A stretch of DNA of 64,000 nucleotides from Algoriphagus aquimarinus. GTDB taxonomy: Bacteria; Bacteroidota; Bacteroidia; Cytophagales; Cyclobacteriaceae. The notes under the pieces are model-generated. The model worked only from the letters and a program-made list of their open reading frames with translations. It did no database searches and was not told the DNA's origin. Location: assembly GCF_900112005.1 (NCBI RefSeq), contig NZ_FOKK01000005.1, positions 1 to 64,000 of the forward strand, read 5' to 3'. Both the position numbers and the translations under genes were made by a program. Below are positions 60,001 to 64,000 of this stretch, piece by piece; within the stretch, counting starts at the first letter, position 1, and each line of letters begins with the position of its first letter.

Positions 60001-60227
60001 CTCATGTCCTGCACACCATTGATGGCGTTTTCCAACGTAATCAAAGTGGACTTCACAAGTACATCTGCACTTGATCCGGGATAGGCTATGAAAATACTTA
60101 CTGTAGTAGGGGCAATCGGAGGGAACTGAGATATAGGCAGCTGGTTAATAGATAACGAGCCTATAAATACGATAATGATCGAAATGACAATCGCGAGGAC
60201 TGGTCTTTTTATGAATGTGCTAAACAT
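57060..60227 (-). CDS. RND efflux transporter, HAE-1 family (AcrB-like)
   Basis: A 1055-residue trimeric proton-driven drug or lipophile exporter. It has 12 membrane helices in two halves and large periplasmic porter loops. The proton relay is present: Asp-Asp in GIVVDDAIVVVEA of helix 4 and Lys in LGKNAVLIVEFA of helix 10. Typical motifs include PISQFPPIAPTTVSIFIAYP near the N-terminus and GQ-like porter segments. It lies between its adaptor and outer-membrane partner. Substrates are unknown. Confidence 0.95.
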   Translation of the reverse strand: MFSTFIKRPVLAIVISIIIVFIGSLSINQLPISQFPPIAPTTVSIFIAYPGSSADVLVKSTLITLENAINGVQDMRYMATDATSAGEATINIIFEPGTDPNQAVIRVKTRVDQVMPLLPELVQREGVVITPIQPSMLMYVNLYSTSESMDEKFLYNYANVNMIPEINRIKGVARSQILGSRTYAMRVWLNPDRMRAYNISVDEVMEAMKEQSIVGRPGRIGQSSGIEAQSLEYVLTYKGRFSKAEEYDNIIIRANAEGESIHLKDIAKTELGSEFFDIYSNLDGKPSAAIVLKQNYGSNASDVIAEVKAELEIMKASFPPGMDYNISYDVSRFLDASTEQVIHTLRDAFILVALVVFIFLGDWRSTLIPIIAVPVSLIGAFFVLQMFGLSINIITLFALVLAIGIVVDDAIVVVEAVHAKMEEMPHLTPYQAVKRVLGEISGAIIAITAVMVSVFLPISFMSGPVGTFYRQFSITMASSIVISAIIALTLTPVLCAMLLKNNHGKEKKRNILTKALDGFNSGFDKLTGKYVSLLRSMVSRKWLTFGILLLFGAGIVFENQILPAGFIPSEDQGTIYAIIQTPPGSTLERTNQVSQKLQKICEEIDGVESVSSLAGYEIMTEGRGSNAGTCLINLKPWGDRKHTVKEIMEELEEESRGLGAVVEFFEPPAIPGFGSSGGFSLRLLDKTTTTDYQDFDKINKKFMDDLGARKELSGLFTFFAANYPQYELEIDNDKAMQKGVSIGTAMENLNILIGSTYEQGFIRFGRFFKVYVQSDPAFRRLPSDVLNLFVKNEAGEMVPYSAFMTMKKTQGPNEVTRFNMYNSASIRGLPAEGFTTADAIQAIREVSAQTLPKGYDIAWEGLSYDESNRGNEALYVFLIVLVFVYFVLAAQYESFIIPLAVVFSLPAGVFGSFFLLKMMGLDNDIYAQIGLIMLVGLLGKNAVLIVEFAVQKRQEGLSILEAAIEGARVRFRPILMTSFAFIAGLIPLIIASGAGAIGNQTIGASALGGMLFGTIFGVIIVPGLYYIFGSMADGRHLIKNEDETPLSEQKHHSHA

Positions 60228-60257
60228 TATTGCTTCTGGTTTTTATGAGAGAATGGA

Positions 60258-61346
60258 CTACTCTGCATATAAGTCTAACTGAGACAATGCTGTATGAGGC
60301 TGGACGAATTCATAATGAATCTCCTCATTCTCTCTTACTAGACGAAGACCTTCAAGAAGGATTTTGTCGGTCTTCTCTAGGCCTCCAGAAATCACAAAAA
60401 TGTGTGGTATCTCTGCTGCGATGGTGATTTCTCTTGAGCGAATTTTATTTTCTTCATCCACTACATAGACGTACTTTTTGTCAAGTACTTCGAACGTTGC
60501 TTTTTGAGGGATCAATAAGGCATCCTTAAGCGGAATTCTCATTTCAATATTCCCCGTTTCCCCGTGTCTTAATAGACCATCAGGGTTTGGGAAAGTAGCT
60601 CTAAAGGCGATGTTACCAGTTTCATTATTGAAATCAGATAAGATAGTCTCTACGACTCCCTGGTAGGCGAAATATTTATTGTTTGCCATTAAGAGGTGGA
60701 CAATTACATCGTCATTACTCGCCACTTCAGCTTTGTATTCTAAGTATTCTGCTTCAGGAACGTTGTAGTAAACCCACATTTTGCTGTTGTCTGAAAATTC
60801 AGAAAGCAATTCCCCTTCGTCAAGCAAACTACCTTCTCTTACGTGGAACCGACCGATAATCCCATCAAATGGAGCTCGGATCTCAGTAAACTGTAAGTGA
60901 ACTTCGGCTAATGCCAGTTCAGCACTTGCTTTAGCCAATTTTGCTTTAGCCATTGCTAGCTCGTTAGGAGCCACAATATTTCTGTCAGCAAGCGTTTTTG
61001 TGTTTTGATATTCGATCTCAGCAAAATCTACTTCTGCTTTGGCACTTTGCTGTTCTGCCTCGTAAAGCTTAGGCATGATTTTAAACAAAAGCTGGCCTTT
61101 TCTTACAAGTTGGCCTTCATCTACATAGATCTTCTGCAGATATCCTCTTTCCTGAGCACGAAGCTCAATATGTTGGATGGAATGAATTTGGGAGACATAA
61201 TCTTTGGTGATTAATGTGTCCATTGTCAAAGGGCTAGTGACCAGAAAGGTGGTTTCACTTTCCTTATGCTCTTCTCCATGTGAGTTACAACTAGCAATCC
61301 ACAATGAGCCGCACAGGCTCAAGAGCATGAAAATTCGATTTTTCAT
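60258..61346 (-). CDS. RND efflux periplasmic adaptor lipoprotein (AcrA-like)
   Basis: A 362-residue membrane-fusion protein (lipobox LWIASCNS) linking the RND pump to TolC. Its lipoyl halves are around VDEGQLVRKGQLLFKIMP and IRAPFDGIIGRFHVREGSLL, separated by a helical hairpin (about 85-130), then beta-barrel and membrane-proximal domains. A short N-terminal SHGEEHKESE stretch after the lipid Cys is His/Glu-rich. It starts the three-gene efflux operon with the pump 30 bases downstream. Confidence 0.94.
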   Translation of the reverse strand: MKNRIFMLLSLCGSLWIASCNSHGEEHKESETTFLVTSPLTMDTLITKDYVSQIHSIQHIELRAQERGYLQKIYVDEGQLVRKGQLLFKIMPKLYEAEQQSAKAEVDFAEIEYQNTKTLADRNIVAPNELAMAKAKLAKASAELALAEVHLQFTEIRAPFDGIIGRFHVREGSLLDEGELLSEFSDNSKMWVYYNVPEAEYLEYKAEVASNDDVIVHLLMANNKYFAYQGVVETILSDFNNETGNIAFRATFPNPDGLLRHGETGNIEMRIPLKDALLIPQKATFEVLDKKYVYVVDEENKIRSREITIAAEIPHIFVISGGLEKTDKILLEGLRLVRENEEIHYEFVQPHTALSQLDLYAE

Positions 61347-61505
61347 AGGTTGATTTTTAAAAACGAGACTTTTTCCAGGTGATTTTGGGTGTTTGTGTAT
61401 AGCAAATACACGAAGCCCTAATAGCTTGACGCTAATGGTTTTAGAGCTGTAAAATAAATAGGGGGAGGTGGGGCAAAAGAAAGATTTGCCTCAAAAAAAA
61501 GGGTA

Positions 61506-61916
61506 TTATATTCTAAATACTTGTATTACGACGTGTAAGCGAAGTGCTTTAGTATCGGGAATGAACTTGCTGAAATGCAAGTCTTCTGGTAAGTCCTGAA
61601 ATAAAAATCCGAAAATACGGGTGAAATGAAGCGCATTGAAATAATGAGCGTCTAAAAAGTTACTGCTACTAACAAAGTCATCATCTTCCTCTTCAATCTT
61701 GGAATTATTGACGGTGAAAATGTCACTTCCATGTTCTTTGGATGCAGAATAAGATAAGGGATGCTGGCGTGTATTGTTGACTCCAATGGTGTTCTCAAAG
61801 GAAGCACCATAGCTGTCAATAGTATTATCCGTATCAATGTTAGCATAGATTGCACTATACCCACTTGAGATGAGAATACTTAGAGATAAAAGGAACCTGA
61901 CTAAATACGTTGCCAT
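61506..61916 (-). CDS. Exported hypothetical protein preceding the RND operon
   Basis: A 136-residue protein with a signal peptide (LVRFLLSLSILISSGYSAI) and a short polar mature part. The middle is acidic (KIEEEDDDFVSSS) and the conserved-looking tail is aromatic and basic (LDAHYFNALHFTRIFGFL, then KALRLHVVIQVFRI). I do not recognise a family, but small exported proteins of this kind often precede Bacteroidota RND operons. A promoter box lies 7 bases upstream of the start. It is on the same strand as the pump genes, 159 bases before the adaptor. Confidence 0.6.
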   Translation of the reverse strand: MATYLVRFLLSLSILISSGYSAIYANIDTDNTIDSYGASFENTIGVNNTRQHPLSYSASKEHGSDIFTVNNSKIEEEDDDFVSSSNFLDAHYFNALHFTRIFGFLFQDLPEDLHFSKFIPDTKALRLHVVIQVFRI

Positions 61917-61923
61917 TTGGGCA

Positions 61924-61931
61924 CAAACTTA
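61924..61931 (-). promoter_or_regulatory. -7 promoter box TAAGTTTG
   Basis: Minus-strand TAAGTTTG matches TAnnTTTG and ends 7 bases before the ATG at 61916, predicting an almost leaderless transcript. Confidence 0.5.
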
Positions 61932-62345
61932 TATAAGACTTCTATTATATTCAAACACTTTTGGTTAAATATTCTCAATGATAGGGCTGTTTTGTTGAAA
62001 AAAATTCATTACATGCCTCTAGTAAGTAGAAATGCGGCTTTGAGCTTAGTAAAAAAAGATAGAGTTCTTTGGTTATATCACTTAGTGAAAAGTATTTTCC
62101 TTGAATGACTTCAGAATTCTGAACTGTTCCATTCTTCGGGTTTTCTTTCAACTAAATGTAGATAGCTTTCCATGGGGAGATGAAGAGGGTTTATTCTCTA
62201 ATGTGGTTGCCGTTATTTATTTTCTGTTATAAGATAAAGTTTTCTGCAAGGAGATTTTTGGAGGGTATTTCAGATCATTTTCCTCAAAGAATTTTGAAAT
62301 GCTGTTTCAAATTGTGTTTTTAGATTTTTCAAAAAAAATAGACTT
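61932..62345. other. Gene-free divergent gap between the exported hypothetical and sulfatase genes
   Basis: About 410 A/T-rich bases in which I see no gene, no palindrome of note and no terminator. It holds the sulfatase promoter, which I could not place with confidence. Confidence 0.4.
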
Positions 62346-63812
62346 GTGTTAAGAAAATATATAGGAATTACTGCGGTATCAGGACTGCTACTGATAGGGT
62401 GTGGCTCACTTTTAGGAAGTTGTAAAAGTTCTCCCAGATCTGACATAGCCCAGCAGGAAAATGGAGAAAGACCGCCTAACATTATTCTGATTATGGCAGA
62501 TGATCAAGGATGGGGAGACACAGGTTACAATGGTCACCCAAACCTACTTACTCCCAATCTGGATAAGATGGCAGCTAGCGGAGCTGTTTTTGAACGTTTT
62601 TATGCGGCTGCACCAGTTTGTTCTCCTACCCGTGGAAGTGTAATGACAGGAAGACACCCTCTTCGATATGGGATATGTCATGCCAACTGCGGGCATATCA
62701 AGCAAGAAGAAATAACGCTTGCAGAGTTGGTGAAGGAAAAAGGATATGCCACGGGGCATTTTGGAAAATGGCACTTAGGAACTTTGACTCGTGATACTTT
62801 GGATGCAAACCGAGGAGGTCGAGCAAAATTTGACGGTGATTATGCGCCACCTTGGGACAATGGCTTCGATGTGAGTTTTGTGACGGAGTCTAAAGTTCCT
62901 ACATGGAATCCGATGATAACTCCTCCTAAATCAGCGGAAGATGTGAGTGATAAGTTGGTGGAAGGAGAGTCGTTTCAGACTTTTTATTGGACAGGCCCAG
63001 GTGAGATAGTTACTGACAATCTGGAGGGCGATGATTCCCGTGTTATTATGGATCGGGCGATTCCTTTTATTGAAAATTCAGTCAATCAAAAAATGCCATT
63101 TTTGACAATCATCTGGTTTCACACCCCACATTTGCCGGTGTTAACTGGCGAGGAATATAAGAAGCCTTATGCTGACCTGTCTGAGGATCAGCAAAATTAT
63201 TATGGTGTAATGTCCGCTTTGGATCTGCAGGTAGGTAGGTTGAGAGAAAAGTTGGAAGAACTGGGAGTAGCAGAAAACACGATTTTGTTTTATACAAGTG
63301 ACAATGGCCCAGAGGGCAAATCTGTAACTGGTCGTACTCAGGGACTGACCAAAGGTCTGAAAGGGAGAAAGAGAAGTTTGTACGAAGGAGGGATTCGAGT
63401 GCCGGGTATCGTAGAGTGGAAGGGCAGGATAGCTCCGGGTACAAAAATTACTGCTCCGAGTTATACCTCTGATTATTTCCCAACGATAGCTAACTTATTG
63501 GGAGTGGATATTCAGCAAAATAGCCGGCCTTATGACGGAGTTGATCTATTCCCTTTTATATCTGGGAATCAGACCCAAAGAGAGCAGCCTTTGGCTTTTA
63601 ATTTTGAGTCACAATCGGCTTTGATTGAGGAAGATTATAAGATTTATAGAAAAGGACCCAACTCGGAATTTGAGTTGTATCATATCAAAAATGATCCGGG
63701 AGAAACTGTTGATCTAGCCAATAAGGAACCTAGAAAGCTCGAGGAAATGGTTAAGTACTGGGAAGAATGGAATGCTTCTGTAAAGCGAAGTGAGGCTGGG
63801 GAGGATTATTGA
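62346..63812 (+). CDS. Type I sulfatase lipoprotein (arylsulfatase-like)
   Basis: A 488-residue predicted exported sulfatase. The formylglycine site is CSPTRGSVMTGRHP (Cys92), the Cys-x-Pro-x-Arg form activated by a maturase, not encoded here. Metal ligands lie in IILIMADDQGWGDTG and YTSDNGPEGK. The N-terminus holds two possible lipobox cysteines (LLIGC at 19 and LLGSC at 26). The start is GTG (62346), in keeping with the hydrophobic leader; no closer ATG precedes it. The substrate is a sulfated polysaccharide or ester by family, unknown here. It stands alone, outside a polysaccharide utilisation locus. Confidence 0.92.
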   Translation: MLRKYIGITAVSGLLLIGCGSLLGSCKSSPRSDIAQQENGERPPNIILIMADDQGWGDTGYNGHPNLLTPNLDKMAASGAVFERFYAAAPVCSPTRGSVMTGRHPLRYGICHANCGHIKQEEITLAELVKEKGYATGHFGKWHLGTLTRDTLDANRGGRAKFDGDYAPPWDNGFDVSFVTESKVPTWNPMITPPKSAEDVSDKLVEGESFQTFYWTGPGEIVTDNLEGDDSRVIMDRAIPFIENSVNQKMPFLTIIWFHTPHLPVLTGEEYKKPYADLSEDQQNYYGVMSALDLQVGRLREKLEELGVAENTILFYTSDNGPEGKSVTGRTQGLTKGLKGRKRSLYEGGIRVPGIVEWKGRIAPGTKITAPSYTSDYFPTIANLLGVDIQQNSRPYDGVDLFPFISGNQTQREQPLAFNFESQSALIEEDYKIYRKGPNSEFELYHIKNDPGETVDLANKEPRKLEEMVKYWEEWNASVKRSEAGEDY

Positions 63813-63867
63813 GTTATCGCATGGATCGCAAGACTATCTGTACTAAAATTTTTAACCTTCAAAATGG

Positions 63868-63894
63868 AAGCTCCGGTAGAAGTCACCGGAGCTT
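63868..63894 (+). terminator. Terminator after the sulfatase gene
   Basis: Perfect 10-bp stem AAGCTCCGGT / ACCGGAGCTT with a 7-base loop and a short T-run, about 55 bases after the stop. Nothing is seen from here to 64000. Confidence 0.85.
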
Positions 63895-64000
63895 TTCTCA
63901 TTGGTTGATATAGGTTTGGATCTTAATGTTTGGTGATCAATTTCACTCAGGCCAGCCGAGAGCTTAGTAGTCCATTTTAATAGGATTTACTTGATTTTGA

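Noticed and set aside
62346-63812. Polysaccharide utilisation locus around the sulfatase
   Set aside because: No SusC/SusD pair or glycoside hydrolase is present; the only TonB-dependent receptor is the B12-type one.

Overview
The window reads as chromosomal DNA of a Bacteroidota bacterium, most likely order Cytophagales, family Cyclobacteriaceae (Algoriphagus-like). This placement is inference. It rests on repeated TAnnTTTG -7 promoter boxes, the absence of obvious Shine-Dalgarno sites, Bacteroidota-type families (DUF5687 permease, DUF5074 lipoprotein with a BtuB-like receptor, lipoprotein RND adaptor and outer-membrane factor), and many short intergenic palindromes. No prophage, intact insertion sequence, CRISPR array or tRNA gene was seen.

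Layout. 1-550: the 3' end of a 23S rRNA gene, 5S rRNA and a terminator. 0.96-5.1 kb: phenylalanine hydroxylase, then hisH, hisA, hisF and hisIE, the second half of histidine biosynthesis, with repeat-filled gaps. 5.4-11.1 kb: BCCT osmolyte transporter overlapping a tandem universal stress protein, then two exported peptidases (M24B, M1). 11.2-16 kb: S41 peptidase lipoprotein, Dabb protein, aldo/keto reductase and TypA/BipA. 16.2-18.6 kb: a PadR regulator with three paralogous membrane proteins. 18.8-21.6 kb: glutaminase, a YciI-like protein and 1.2 kb of apparently degraded sequence. 21.6-28.6 kb: response regulator, MlaEFD-type lipid transporter, EEP hydrolase and aconitase. 28.7-34 kb: two TonB C-terminal-like proteins, glucose-6-phosphate isomerase, a GNAT acetyltransferase and succinyl-CoA ligase alpha. 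34.2-37.8 kb: receiver/histidine kinase followed by an ABC ATPase, an FtsX-type permease with a His-rich loop, and a DUF3299-like exported protein, probably a signal-controlled metal-linked transporter. 38-43.2 kb: class IV aminotransferase, c-type cytochrome, Sco, HemJ, MeaB and a DUF3298-type lipoprotein.

43.4-50 kb is a vitamin B12 uptake locus. A cobalamin riboswitch on the minus strand leads a BtuB-like receptor and a DUF5074 lipoprotein; BtuF, BtuC and BtuD homologues diverge from it on the plus strand. MeaB, the chaperone of B12-dependent methylmalonyl-CoA mutase, lies just upstream. 50.1-50.7 kb is a MazEF-type toxin-antitoxin pair with an inverted-repeat operator. 50.8-53.9 kb holds a DUF5687 permease/ATPase pair and a decayed second copy of it. 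54.3-55.5 kb holds a Fic-domain protein that lacks the catalytic histidine and has a perfect 14-bp inverted repeat upstream. 55.6-61.9 kb is an RND efflux operon with an exported hypothetical protein, and 62.3-63.8 kb is a type I sulfatase.

No wholly new system is certain. The best candidates are the kinase/ABC/DUF3299 operon, the PadR/triple-membrane-paralogue operon, and the Fic-like putative regulator with its palindrome. The intergenic gaps also carry at least eight families of short palindromic repeats, several of which spuriously lengthen neighbouring reading frames.
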